DNA from: Trichaptum fuscoviolaceum
Lineage: Eukaryota; Basidiomycota; Agaricomycetes; Hymenochaetales; Trichaptaceae
Direction of reading: 5' to 3'
NCBI GenBank assembly: GCA_910574455.1
Contig: CAJSYZ010000001.1
Location: 659,961 to 723,960 of the forward strand
Length of the DNA: 64,000 nt
Positions 1-13,036 of this stretch are shown here, one piece after another (position 1 is the first letter of the stretch; each line of letters opens with the position of its first letter). A program made the position numbers and the translations under genes. Under the pieces are notes generated by a model. That model saw only the letters and a program-made list of their open reading frames with translations. It was not told where the DNA came from and ran no database searches.

Positions 1-720
1 GATGATGCTACACTGCTTGTCTCAAACATAAAGGACTACTTTTACGGGAGAAAACCATTTGAAGGAGGTCATGCAGATGCAAAGAAATGGTGGTCAGATC
101 TCTACATCTCAAACCGCAACTGTCCCCTCAAGAGTATGGCAGTTATCATCCACAGCCTTACACCACACTCCGCCGATGTTGAACGGCTTTTCTCCAATCT
201 AGGTGGAATCCAAGGAGTCAAACGCAGTCGCCTCAGTGTTGACATGTTTGAGACACTTGGAAAGCTTCGCTGTTACTACACAAATCAGATTCAAGAGAAA
301 GCACTTTCAAAAGGCACAGCGCTTCGTCGTACATCAGCACACACACATGCTCGTCCCACCACTAGTATCAATGATGCTCTACCAGAAGATCTGGCAGAGA
401 CATTTATAATGCAACCAGTTATGCCAACAATCTTCAGCAGTAGCGACGTTGACCTACTTACGCCCGAAGACATTTCCTTGGATGAAATTGATGCAGCATT
501 TTCAGCCCTTGACAACGACAGGAGTGGACTTGGAGAGGACCTTGAAGACAACAGCAGTGATGCCATTCTTGCGGGCAATCATTATGATCTTGATGAACTT
601 GAGCCCGCACTTAATGGTGACATTGTCTTCGAAGAAGAGGATCATCAAATTCTGCATAATGCGCAAGAAGGGACATCCTGGGATATTGAATCATTGAAGG
701 CAAATGCTGGAATTTCTTAG
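1..720 (+). CDS. hAT-family transposase, C-terminal part (cut by window edge)
   Basis: The frame is open from base 1 to the stop at 718-720, so only the last 239 residues are visible and the start lies outside the window. A WW pair around residue 30, followed by a segment reading SADVERLFSNLG and then RLSVD and LRCYY, matches the dimerisation domain that closes hAT transposases. In that family this domain holds the transposase dimer together for cut-and-paste transposition. The tail after residue 100 is acidic and probably disordered. Whether the catalytic domain upstream is intact cannot be judged here. The ATG at 136 is internal and is not a likely start. Confidence 0.8.
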   Translation, partial: DDATLLVSNIKDYFYGRKPFEGGHADAKKWWSDLYISNRNCPLKSMAVIIHSLTPHSADVERLFSNLGGIQGVKRSRLSVDMFETLGKLRCYYTNQIQEKALSKGTALRRTSAHTHARPTTSINDALPEDLAETFIMQPVMPTIFSSSDVDLLTPEDISLDEIDAAFSALDNDRSGLGEDLEDNSSDAILAGNHYDLDELEPALNGDIVFEEEDHQILHNAQEGTSWDIESLKANAGIS

Positions 721-2159
721 GTGTGTGATTTAGCAATGGCTCACAAAGCATATCATTTACACAGACACCATAGAAATATTTGAACCGGATGAACGAGTAG
801 AAGGAATATTTAGAAGAAAAGTAATATTACTGGTGCAACATGAATTGCGCAGCTGCATCATTCTTGTACAATGCCGTTCTGTTATACATGAACCATTCAA
901 GGCCTTCAAGTATAGGTTAAGTCTCCAGCTACCATGATGTGTCAGTTTACGTGACCGTTCTGCAGCAAATTATGAAATTCTCACAGCATGCTCGAAGAAA
1001 CTTGTTACTCACCTTGACAATAGTCACCCGCACATGGACAACATTGGGGATGCTCTGCACAAGTGTACCAGTCTGTCCTGTGCTCAGCGCCGTCCGATGC
1101 CATATTGGTGCAGGACAGCAAGATACCTATAGTCGACGACGTGGGCGTTGACAATCAATTCAGTTGATTAGTGCTCTCCTCTACCTGACAACAAATGTGA
1201 AAGTAGTTCACTGACCTGTGATCTCGCTAATACAGGCCACACTTGTCGAGGCGGGGACACCGTCTGCATGAAGTACAATGACTCCTGTTATAGTGTTGGT
1301 GATACTCTTGTCCTTGCCATCGTTGTGGTTGTTGTTAAAGAAGACATCTAAACTTGCTCTCTTTGCCATTCATTTCGGCCATTTATTAGTAGCACTGGCC
1401 CAGGTAGCTGACTTACACTGATTCCAGAGTGTCAGACGTAGCAAGAAGCTGAGAACATCAGTACAGAAGATGGTGAAAACAAGAGGAGTGCAACAGGGTA
1501 GCAATGACCACGTGTCCGGGATGAAATCAATGATCTACAAGACCAGGCAAACCCCAGGTTCAAAGCCAGAGTTCATAAGGCATAAATGCCCCGCCTGGTC
1601 TTGCTGCATCTCCCTGCGCACTCCAGCTTGTAAAGAAAACACTGAGGAAAGAGGTAACAAAAGGCAAGCAACGACTCTATTAGCTAATTTGCGTCGTCGA
1701 CGCGCGTCGTTCACACCCGTGGGAATTGCCTGGCTGGCAAAACATAGTTTTGCCACGTTTTGCCTGGCAGAGTTTTGCCACCGGCCTAAAATAGTTTTGC
1801 CCACAGCACTACCTAGCACCCCCTAAAACATGTTCAATCCATACGATGAGTCGTGCATTTCATATATTCGTGGTACAAGCCAAGACAAGTCGTACATCAA
1901 AACACACACACACACACACAGTGAAAAAAAAGTGTATACAGATTGCCCGTAATCTAATAACGTTAAAATAGACATTACAGACCACTTCAACTACCTATGT
2001 CGTCAAAGGGGGACGCTTTGCGCGCGCCGCGAAGCTATGGTTGGTTTGTGAGATGAGAGGATGAGAGAGAAAAAAAAAACCAAGTCAATAATCAAGCTCC
2101 CAAAGTTCTCGGCCATCCAACATACATGAGAGAGAAGAAGAGAAAGAAATAAGACAGAC
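721..2159. other. gene-free stretch downstream of the hAT gene
   Basis: No open frame here resembles a protein and no convincing splice chain was found. A short (CA)n run lies near 1900-1921. The stretch may hold the terminal inverted repeat of the hAT element, but its partner would lie outside the window. Confidence 0.5.
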
Positions 2160-4799
2160 TTAACCCCACGTCTTCGGGCCGAAGGTGTCGCCATCCGCGA
2201 CCGTCTTGAGGCTGACGCTGTTCCAGTCGCCCGTGTTCACGAACACGGTGTTGCCCCACCAGGTCTGTATCGTGTCCGCGCCAATCGTGCCGTTCTTCGG
2301 GTACTGCAAGCAGAAGAAGATCAAGATCACCGCGATCGCGACGCCCGAGTCGAGCGCGGCGCTCAGCACGTAGTTGTACTTCGTCCACCACGAGAAGTGG
2401 CGCCGCCGGATCACGTACTGGAACACGAAGCCCACGATCGCCCACGGCACGTAGTTCACCGCGTTCGCCGGCGGGATGTAGCCCGTGCCGGAGAAGATGA
2501 CGGGGAAGTTCACGTACTTGAGCACCGTGTTCGGCCATTTCAGCGAGATGAGGTACGCTGCGGCGGGGCAGACCGCGCCGATGAGGAAGAAGAACACGAG
2601 CCCGTAGTAGATCTGGCCCTTCGAGAACTGCAAAGCGGGTCCGATGACGCCCCAGATGATGCTCGCGGTGCCGAAGACCTCCGTGCTCGGGCAGATGAAG
2701 CCGTCCTTCTGCTTCGGGTCGCACATGCCCTCGATGTTCGTGAACATCCACGCCTGCACGCCGAGCTGCACGGTGCCGGCGACGACGGTCGCGACGACCT
2801 GGCCCCAGAACATCGGGCGCGGCGGGATCTTCATGTAGTGCCCGAGCTTGAAGTCCGACGTGAACGTCAGCGCCTGCGCCATGGTGATGTACCCCCACGT
2901 CTTGAACATCATCATCGCGATCGGGCGGCCGGGGAGGGCGTACCCGATGATGAGCTCGGTGATAACGTTGAGCCCGACCTGCTGGTTCGTGATCGCCTGG
3001 ATCATGCCGATGGGGATCACGTAGAAGAACGCGATGAGCAGCGAGAGCACGAACGCCCAGACGGGGAACTGCGTCGGCCAGACCTCGATGGAGATGATGC
3101 CGAAGACGAACATGGCGAGGAAGATGACGGCGTACCACCAGTCGGGCACCTGCGCGTACGCGCTCATGAGGCGCGCGTGGATGTCCGGCTGCTCGTGCAT
3201 CGCCTTGCGGCTCTGCGTCCAGATCTGCTTGCGGAAGTAGAGGAACGAGTGCGTGAGCGTCGCGGTGATGCTCGCGAAGCTCAGCCCGTAGCTGATCGCG
3301 AACGTCGTCGACAGGAACAGCGGCGAGTACGCGCGGTACTTGTCCATGTTGATCGTGCTGTCGTCGTTGAGGATCTGCGAGACGTCGTACGCGCCGCCCG
3401 TGTTGTCGAAGGACCCGCGCGACGAGATCGGCATGTACTCCGAGTACCAGGTGTTTGTGTAGTACAGCACGGGTGTGAGGAACCAGAAGAAGAACACGAA
3501 GCCCGCCGCGACGTTCGCCTCGGCCCACCACGGCGTCGCGAGCGGGCTGCCGATGTACGCGATCTGCGCCCAGTCGAAGCTGATGAGGCTCATGCCCATG
3601 CCGCTCGAGTAGCCGAACATCTGGTTGACCTTGATGTTGTCCGGCGCAATCCAGCACACCCAGGAGAACACGGAGAGCGCCTGGAAGATGTAGCCAGGGA
3701 AGAAGTACCAGGCGCACGAGCCCAGGAATGCATACAGGAAGAAGCGTTCGCGCGAGATGCCGCCGCGGTTGCCGATGCCGGCGTACGTCTGGTGGTGCAG
3801 CGTGTTGAAGAGCGCGCAGTTGACGAGGTTCGCGGGCCAGATCATCGACGAGGGCTGGACGAGGAAGCGGCGCGCGATGCCGCCGATGGAGAAGCCGATG
3901 AGCTGCGTGGACATGACGATCATCCACTGGTAGCCGAAGTTGTATGTCTGGTTGTAGTACACGCGCTGGACGGCGACGATGTCGGTCGCGTACGCGCTGC
4001 CCGACGCGACGGTCGCCATTATCGTCGCGAGCACCTAAAAAGGAAGATTCCGCAGTTTAGCGTTTGCGCCCTGATTTCCGGAAACGGTGACGTACATGCT
4101 CCTTGACGGTGAACGGCCCCGGGTTGATGCGGACGCCGAAGATGGTGACGTTCGGCATGAACCTAGCCCATGCTCGGCCGCACGGGAACGTGAGCAGCTG
4201 GGCTGCCAACTGTGAAGACAAAAAGCGTCAGCAACGGCGGACATAAAAGGCTGAGAGCCGAATAAGGGAAGGAGTGCACATGGGTGCAGCGAAATAGATG
4301 TTGAGAACGCGCTAGCGGCTTCGCGACCCGAAGGCTCTGTGCACGGGACACAGAACAAATAGCCAAGCTGACAGCTGGCAGCGCAGATAGCGGCGAGCAT
4401 AGCAACGACGGTGGGGGAAATGCGGACTCACATTGCCAATGAAGACGGACGGGTAGCGGAAGAAGAAGAACTGGTTGAGACCAGACATGACAATGGCGAA
4501 GATGAGGCCGATGACCCAGGAGCGCAGCGTTGACGAGGGCATCGTAGGGTCGTCCGTGTTCGCCACGGCCGAGCGCACCTCGGGGTACGGCGAGTCGTCC
4601 TCCAGCGCGAGTGCGCTCTTGTCCAGGTTCGGGTCGTCGAACTCGGGCTCGGGGATGATGCCGAGATCATGGACTGCACACTGTTGTCAGTATACGAAGT
4701 ACAAGCAGAGCAGAGGGAAAGGAACGCACTGTGCCCCTTCTCGACATCCTTCTCGTCCAGGGACGAGGCTGAGTAGCGGCGCTCCTCGGGCGTCGACAT
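2160..4799 (-). CDS. OPT-family oligopeptide transporter (paralogue 1, intron-poor)
   Basis: Four exons, 4730-4799, 4432-4673, 4096-4209 and 2160-4034, join to 766 residues with all phases consistent. OPT proteins are plasma-membrane proton-coupled importers of small peptides, and some carry glutathione or metal complexes. Family signatures are visible: SPYPEVR near residue 55, NPGPFTVKEH near 132 and KIPPRPMFW near 543. Many hydrophobic segments are present, as expected of a protein with over a dozen membrane spans, and the length is normal for the family. The ATG at 4799 was chosen because the next gene starts in the same context and the acidic N-terminus matches it. The last exon, 1875 nt, has no introns, unlike the paralogue upstream. 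The substrate cannot be inferred. Confidence 0.93.
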
Positions 4800-7700
4800 G
4801 GCGGGTGCGGGCTTGTGTGTGTTGCGGTGTCGCTCGACGCGGGCGCGATGAGTCGCAGAGACGCGGAGACGCTGGCCGGAGGGTACGCACAGCGAGGGGG
4901 AGGGCAAGCAAAGACCTGGGGAGCTTCTCGCTGCGTCTCTCGCCTTCTCTTATACCCGCCTTCGACTAAGGCATATACGACAATTAGTGTATAGAAGCAG
5001 GAGTATGTATGTATGATTGTGTCTGTGCCAATACAGACCGAGAAGACAGACATACGGTCGTCAGGGCGTAGATAGGACAAGACGGAGTGAGCGAGCGAAG
5101 TGCACATGGTTCCGATAAGCAGCCGTCATTCAATTCCCGGACACCTAACCTCCGGCTTTTGACAACAGAAGCACAAGGCGCACTCCATCTCCCATCACTC
5201 TCCGGTCCCGGGTCGAAAGATATCTGTTAGAGACCGATCTCCAGATGATCTCCGGCGGCCACTGCCAGTGCCACGTGTTCTCTTTTCCACAAAGTCGCGC
5301 CAGATAACCGGGAGCTATTCAAATTCCTACTACCGCACTTGGAGTGCGTGACAGCGTGACCTCAGTATCGGAACCGGATTCACGGTGCCGCGGCTTCAAG
5401 TCTATTTTTGGTTCCGTCTCGATCCTTTGTAACATGCATGTCCCGAGGTTTGGCTGTCCTGTCCGCCAGAGAAACTACCGATAGAGAGACTCGAGCGCTT
5501 CTGTCAACATCCCCTCCCTTTGCCCAGTCATGATCAGCCTAGACTCGGTCCTTCCTAGCTTCTGTCGCACATGCATCAAACATCTATCAACGCCATCGCC
5601 TCCAACTTTGACTTGACGGCTGTTCTCCCATTTCCTGTCTGCAATACTAATTGTACGCGAACAGTACACACATATAGCTCACACTGACTTGCGCTCGCAT
5701 CCCACATGGCACTCCAGGTACACCAAAGCCTAATCATTGTCAATACCGGTACCTGACTTCATGGGACTTCTCTCGCATCCCATGTGCGTCTTCTCGTTCT
5801 CTTAATTGACGAAATGATCTAAGAGAGATAGAGATTCAGATAGATAGAGATGAAATGAGGAGAAGTCGTATTCACCGCATCAAGGCACGGCAACTATATA
5901 TATTACAGTAGAACGCACATGTATCAATCGCATGCACACGCAAGAAAAAGAATTGAAGAGTCAGATTGGTCGCATTGGCCGGGGCCTTCAAGCGTGAACC
6001 GAAAATTAAGTGTGGATCCGGAGATAATATTCGTGGAATTCATGGAATTTGTTCCTCCCCCCTTTCTTCGAGAAGCTGCTCACGATCAGGCACAAGGAAA
6101 AGAAGCACATGTAAGTCAATGCTTATGCTTATGCTTATGTTTCGTACGTACGAAAGAACACACTTGAAGCTTCGTTATGCATCTGCGTCTGCTAGTAGTG
6201 ACTTCCTTGTGCACGGCCGGGAGATCTTAAACTCATAATCTCTTTCTTATTAACAGAAGCTGCCACTGGCCAGAGTTCGCTCGCTGTGGTGCACCCCGGT
6301 CGGGAATACGAGCTTCGATCTCGCAGTACATCTGTAAAGTATGATTCTCCTCTTTTCAGGGCACCATAAGATAGCTACATACGTACCTCCTAGAGTCCTA
6401 ACATATTCAAGTTGCTTTTCGCCCAGCTCCCATATCTTCGCACCCACTGTCGACCAGAGTCAGAGACTGACCTCTGGCTTTATCAAGGATAAACACCGTC
6501 AACACTGTTGTCCGTCATGGCTTAGTATGCTAGTGCACGCATGGTAAGCTTCACGCCGCACGCGGACGCTGTAATCGGGCCTACCAATCATTTGAATTTT
6601 CACTTTGTAGGAGGCTCCTTAGAACCGTAGTACCGTAGAGCCGCAGAGCCATGCGGTCGCCCGATAATTAGCCTCATCCTGCACATGTACATATGTACAG
6701 CGTGACGGCCCAGCACGGCGCACGGGTGCACGCAGCTAATACTGTAGCTCCTCCGTCACGGTACTCTCCAGCTTAACTCCTAAATTAAATCAAATTAAAG
6801 TATATCCAAATTCCTAAATCATGCGCAACTAATATCACGATGTTCAGTGCCCAGGCTGCTTATTCCCGAGTCGTGCTCAGGTCTTAAGTTAGGCCCGGTA
6901 AGTCACCACTGGCTGGAAGTCCCTGGTGCTTACTAGTTTGCGCTGATACAATCATCCCAGTGCACTGACTTCAAGTTTCTCCCCTTTTTCCAAGAAAATA
7001 CATACATAGGCAAATAAGCAAGTACACTTTATCGATTCAACGCAGCGCAAAAAACATATACACTAATATTCTATCAGGGATATCATGCTATCTGCTGATG
7101 GAACACGCTGCACTCCAAACCTCGGACAAAACCAATACCTGCCCGAATCCAAATCCAAGTCGGTTGGACCCACATGCATCATGCCTTATTAAGTTATTGC
7201 CATATGATCTCCCGGGTCAAACTGCCGGCAACTTTCATCCTCATGAATGAAGCCTTTGGCTCTTATAACCGGCCGGCGGCCGACGGCCGGCCGATGCGCA
7301 GTTTACCTTTTTAGAGTACTTACTCGAAACAGGATTTGCCTCCGCATGCTCCATGATCCAAATCTCTCGATCCCTGCATCTGTCATTCAACACAAGGATT
7401 ATTCAGATCATGTCCCGATCTACTAGCAATCCAAGCCAATACGTCCGAGTCCAAGAATACCTCCCACAGCGTTACATGCGCTACGCTCAGTGTTGCACAC
7501 GGTTCTGATCTCCCAAGCACACGACACACGCGGGGCTTATTTCTTTCTCCCCTCCCCCCCTCATCTAGGGTCAATACTATCCACAAACGCAGTTTGCTCG
7601 TCTTCATACACTCGACTTGGGCGGTGGTAGGGCCCTGGGTGTCTTGATATAGCGTGCGAGAGGATAAGCAAGCCAAGCCAAGTCATGGGAAAGAGAGCAA

Positions 7701-8280
7701 GGAAAAGGAAAGAAGCCATTATCATTGAACATTGCACAAAAAGACGTACACCCACTCCTAGCACATACATACAATTTCATTATCTCGTCTCCGTTCGTTC
7801 AGCATCCCCCCTTCCCCTCACCCCCACCTACTCCATCGCCCCTCAATCAAATCAAACTCAACGCATGTTAAGCCAATAATCATAAACCGTCTAACCAAGG
7901 ATCAAGGCAGCAAAGCAGTGTAATATCGTATCGTAGAGGAGGTTTCGTATGTATGTATCGCGAGTCGTTCTTTCGGACGCAGGTGGAACGATCACCAATG
8001 CGACGGGCTATAAATAAAATGAAAAGAGGGGAACAAAAGCGTCAGTCACGATTTTCGTCCCTAGAAGCAAAGAAGCACGAGAGGGATGACCAGCGAGTGT
8101 TCCTGAGCACATGCCTCTGAACGTTGTGTACCACACCCAAAATAAAGGTGAGAGGGAGAAAATTGACCAAAAAGGGGAAACGCCCGAGGTACTGGGAAAA
8201 AAGAGGCCTTCGGAACAAAAGAAACCAAGAGGGATAATAAGGGAGTGGGGAGAAAGGTCGCCCGCATCTCGGGTCTCGCG
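4800..8280. other. 3.5-kb intergenic region between the two OPT genes
   Basis: This holds the promoter side of OPT paralogue 1 and the 3' flank of paralogue 2. Only short frames without protein-like composition are seen. A short repeat of the word TTATGC lies near 6118-6140. No RNA gene or mobile element was recognised. Confidence 0.5.
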
Positions 8281-11200
8281 TCAAGGAGACCTTCGCGGCC
8301 GAGGCATTTCGGTAAGGAGAAAGAGCAGATCGGAATAGAGTAAAGCGAAGTAAAACAAAACAAAAAAAAGAGTGAGAGAATAAACGCACCCAAAGGTATC
8401 GCCCGGCGCGACGGTCTTCAGGCTGACACTGTTCCAGTCGCCAGTCTTGGTGAAGACGGTGTTGCCCCACCAGGACTGGATCGTGTTCAGGCCGATCGTG
8501 CCGTTCAGTGGGTACTCCAGGCTGTTTTGAGGAGTGGAGATGTAATCGAGTAATCGTGTATCGTATATTGATTCCATCCCGAGGTCGTATCAGCACCAAG
8601 CGCCGATAGTGCAATTGAAGATGACAGCCGAACATCCGGTCGATGTATTCGATCCACACAGTCCACCACCGTCAGCCGTGACCCACATCCAGGAGCCATC
8701 GCAATCGCAATGCCACCAAAACCAAACCATGCCAATAACCAAGCCCACCGCGGATCAAGTAGCATCAGATTCCATCCACGAGAAAGACGATTCGCCGAAT
8801 TTGGGCGAGAGGGCGGTGAGTTCGATCGATCGACCGAGGTCCATTCATCCAGTCCCGTCAGACCGTTCGTTCGTTCATTCATTCGAGGGCGCCGACCATC
8901 AATTCACCCGATTTCGCATTCGTTGGAGCCGCCCATTGAGATTGAGGCATTCGCATGTCACGTCCGTGCCCGCGTCGGGTGCAGCCGTATCAAGAATACA
9001 CGGCACGGCAGGCGCATAAAAATAGACCATGGGAGTAAATCGACCGTCGACCACCGGACCATGCAGCCACACCATACCAGCACACAGCACATGGGAGCAA
9101 GGAACCAGCCATATGGAGCGCGTCGAAATTTGGGAGAGAGGGAGAGGAGAGGAGAGAAAGCTTATCAGCATGCGGGTTCTTCGATACGAAAAGAGGCAGG
9201 AACGGAGCGGAGGAAGTAAACGTAGGATAGATAGCGGGTGGGATAGATATGTAGATGAGAGATGAGAGATGAGAGAGGAGGGAATCGTTGTGTTGGACGA
9301 AAGAGGGACACGAAGAAGAGGGGGGCTGAATACTTGGGAGAACAGGGAGAACAGAAAGAAAGAAGACACGCACCAGAAGAAGATGAGGATAATAGAGATC
9401 GCGACACCCGAGTCGAGCGCGGCGGACAGCACGTCTGCAGGTGCGGGGAATCCGGCGCGGTAAGAGTTCGGGGGCAATCCGTCCGAGACAAGCGAGCGCG
9501 TAGTCGACAATAGACAGTCGACATCGAAGCGCCGCATGGCGAGCGAAGACAGAAATAGCGCGCCGGGGTACCATCATCATCCAGTCCCAGACGAGTACAG
9601 ACGAATCGGATCAGACGGCGGACGACCGCATGCCAATGACAATGTCGAAAGGCGAAGGGGGGGAGCGGCGGGCGGCATAAGTGCAAATAGTCATGGTCAT
9701 GAATAATCATAGTCAGCGAATTGCAATATAACTCAGAAACAAATTTAAAAAAAACCCCAACGCACAGTTGTACTTCGTCCACCACGAGAAATGGCGGCGG
9801 CGGATCACGTACTGGAAGATGAAACCCACGATCGTCCAGGGGACGTAGTTCACCGCCGACGCGGGCGGGATCGCGCCCGTGCCCGAGAAGATCACCGGGA
9901 AGCTGCAGGTGCGCGGTTGCGATTGTGGCCATGCGTATCGTAGTGTCGTAAAGTAGAGAGTAGAGTGTATCACGTAGAAAAGTAAATCGAAGAATCAGCC
10001 AATCCGCACCAAACCCAAAAAAAAAAAAACAGGAAAAGGAGAACGTACTTAATGTAGCGAATGATGCTGTTCGGCCACTTGAGCGTGATGAGGTACGCGA
10101 TGACGGGGGCGACAGCGCCGATGAGGAAGAAGAAGGAGAGCGCTACAGTCGTGAAAAGGGAGAAATAAAAAGATCAAGCGTCAGTATGGAGGATTACACC
10201 GGGAAGACATGAAGTTAGTCAATAAATGAACGGAATTCGTCGTCGTCGTCGATTCGCCGACCGCACAGACCGAACAGACCTCCTAGTCCTCGACGAGTGC
10301 CGAGGGCCCCCATCGGGAACTAGGAGGACCGTGGTCCAAGGCCCGAGACGAGACGAAGGATCGAAGGGGTCGAGAGAGCGAGCCAGTCAAAGGTCGAAGG
10401 TCGAAGTTTTGACACAACGCTGCACGCGCGCAGATATCCCAAATCCCAAATTCAAGAAAAGAAGAAGAGGAAGAGGGGGAAGAGTGTACTTCCAAAAAAA
10501 AAACCAAAAAAAAACACGTACCGCTATAATCCCAACCCACCACCAAGAAGTAAGTCCCGCGTTAGTCCACATTCAACTCGACCCAACGCAAGAAAAAAAA
10601 ACGAAAAAAAGGCCACGCACTAATACAACTGGCCCTTCGAGAACTGCAAAGCGGGTCCGATGACGCCCCAGATGATGCTCGCGGTGCCGAACACCTCCGT
10701 GCTCGGGCAGATAAACCCGTCCTTCTGCTTCGGGCTGCATATATCCGGGATGTTCGTGAACATCCACGCCTGCACGCCAAGCTGCACCGTGCCCGCCACG
10801 ACCGTCGCGGCCGTCTGCGCCCAGAACATCGGGCGCGGCGGGATCTTCATGTAGTGGCCCAGCTTGAAGTCCGAGGCGAAGGTGAGGGCTTGCGCCATGG
10901 TGATGTACCCCCAGGTCTTGAACATCATCATGGCGACCGGACGGCCGGGGAGCGCGTACCCGATGATGAGCTCGGTGATGACGTTGAGCCCGATTTGCTG
11001 GTTCGTGATGGCTTGGATCATGCCGATGGGGATGACGTAGACGAAGGCGATGAGTAAAGCGAGGATGAAGGCCCACACCGGGAACTGGGTCGGCCAGACC
11101 TCGATGGAGATGATGCCGAAGACGAACATCGAGACTGAGCGAAGTAAACATTAGCGCTATGAACACACGGCTGAGGAGTGAAGGGCGGAGAGGGGCGACT

Positions 11201-13036
11201 CACGGAAGATGATGGCGTACCACCACTCGGGGACCTGCGGGTACACGCTCATGAGGCGCGCATGGATGTCCGGCTGCTCATGCATCGCCTTGCGGCTCTG
11301 CGTCCAGATCTGCTTGCGGAAGAACAAGAACGTGTGCACGAGCGTCGCCGTGATGCTCGCGAAGCTCAGGCCATAGCTGATCGCGAACGTCGTCGAGAGG
11401 AACAGCGGCGAGTACGCGTGGTACTTCGCGAGGTTGATCGTGCTGTCGTCGTTCAGGATCTGCGAGACGTCGTATGCGGCTCCGGTGTTGTCGAAGGACC
11501 CGCGCGACGAGATCGGGAGGAACGCGGACGACCAGACGTTCGCGTAGTACAGCACAGGCGTCAGGATCCAGAAGAAGAACACAAAGCCCACCGCGATGTT
11601 CGCCTCCGCCCACCACGGCGTCGCCAGGGGACTCCCAATATACGCGATCTGGCTCCAGTCAAACGTGATCAAACTCATGCCCAGGCCGCTCGAGTACCCG
11701 AAGAGCTGGTTGATCTTGATGTTGTCCGGGGCGATCCACGTGACCCACGAGAACACGGAGAGCGCCTCGAAGATGTAGCCGGGGAAGAAGTACCACACGG
11801 CGCTCCCGACGAACGCGTACGTGAAGAAGCGCTCGCGCGACATGCCCCCGCGCGCGCCCATGCCGGCGTACACCTGCGAGTGTAAAGTGTTAAAGAGGGC
11901 GCAGTTGACGAGGTTCGCGGGCCAGATCATGGAGGGCGGTTGCACGAGGAAGCGCCGCGCGATCCCGCCGATGGAGAAGCCGATGAGCTGCGTGGACATG
12001 ACAACCATCCATTGGTAGCTGAAGTTGTACGTCTGGTTGTAGTACACCCGCTGCACCGCGACGATGTCCGTCTGGTTTCGCGTTCGGGCCCGGGATCAAT
12101 TTTCGCGGAAATGAATTGGGTGGACGGATATGGTAAGGGCGGGTCGGGGCGAGGCAGCACAGCCAGGACCGCAGTCCGCAGTCCGCAGTTAAGGATAAGA
12201 TCGACAGAGATCGGCAACGTCCATCATCAACACAAATCGAATCAGCATCGACCCATCAACGTCAAGTCATAAATAGAGGTAACGTACCGCATACGCGGAG
12301 CCGCTCGCGACGGTGGCCATGATCGTCGACAGGACGTGCTCCTTGACCGTGAAGTGGCCCGGGTTCAGGGAGTGGCCGAAGACAGACACGTTCGGCATGA
12401 AGCGCGCCCACACGCGGCCGACGGGGAAGATGAGCAGCTGGGCGACGAGCTGCGGGTGCGGGTGCGGGTGCGGGTGCGGGTGCGGGCGCGACGTAGGGCT
12501 ATTAGCGACATTTTCGACTTGAATGACGAACGACTTACACCGCCGATGGACACAGAGGGAAAACGGAAGAAGAAGAACTGGTTAAGTCCGGAGATGACGA
12601 TCGCGAAGATGATACCTGGCGGGCGGGTGGTCAGCATCTTTACACGCAAGTGAAAGGAATTGAAGTACCAATAACATAGGCCCGGACGGTCGACACAGGC
12701 ATCTCGGGGTCGTCTGTGTTGGCGACGGCGGATCGGACCTCCGGGTACGGCGAGTCATCCTCTGCGCATCGGCGTCAGTACATAAGTTTACACCAGAACA
12801 CGGGAGTGCGAGTGCTGACCTAGGATAATCGCCTCCTTGTCGATGTTGGGGTCGTCGAACTCGGTGAACGGGAGTGTTGTGTCGATGACTATACACACAA
12901 AACACACACACAATAAGAAAGATATCAATCAGTCCCGCTCCTCACGCCAGCAACAGCTCATCGACATACCATGTCCGCCCTTCTCGATGTCCTTCTCGTC
13001 CTCGAGCGAGCTCTGGCTGTTGCGCTCTGCCGCCAT
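8281..13036 (-). CDS. OPT-family oligopeptide transporter (paralogue 2, intron-rich)
   Basis: Aligning with paralogue 1 gives 13 exons: 12970-13036, 12820-12888, 12669-12761, 12539-12615, 12288-12449, 11204-12071, 10621-11134, 10522-10523, 10049-10142, 9766-9902, 9374-9434, 8390-8521 and 8281-8290. They sum to 2286 nt, or 761 residues, in one frame. SPYPEVR, the NPG motif (here NPGHFTVKEH) and KIPPRPMFW are all present. The role is membrane uptake of small peptides, as for its neighbour. Introns are of very uneven length; one is 852 nt, which is long for a fungus. The final 10-nt exon (G completing Gly, then Ser-Pro-stop) is the least certain boundary, because paralogue 1 ends differently. 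The two copies probably arose by tandem duplication. Confidence 0.88.
10522..10523 (-). other. candidate 2-nt micro-exon in OPT paralogue 2
   Basis: The exon 10621-11134 ends in TA and the exon 10049-10142 begins with CG. Joining them directly breaks the frame. Between them lies an acceptor ending in TTATAG, then the bases CG, then a consensus donor GTACGT. Inserting CG restores Tyr-Ala-Leu, matching Tyr-Gly-Leu in paralogue 1. Confidence 0.7.
12451..12486. repeat. hexanucleotide microsatellite inside an OPT2 intron
   Basis: Six tandem copies of TGCGGG sit directly against the 3' splice site of the intron 12450-12538. On the coding strand the last unit supplies the CAG acceptor itself. Confidence 0.9.

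Noticed and set aside
2397..4106. A 569-codon plus-strand frame opposite OPT paralogue 1
   Set aside because: It is rich in Arg, Asp, Glu and His and has no domain. It is the mirror of a GC-rich coding exon on the minus strand.
11178..11885. A 235-codon plus-strand frame opposite OPT paralogue 2
   Set aside because: It has the same low-complexity charged composition, is antisense to a well-supported exon and has no splice partners.
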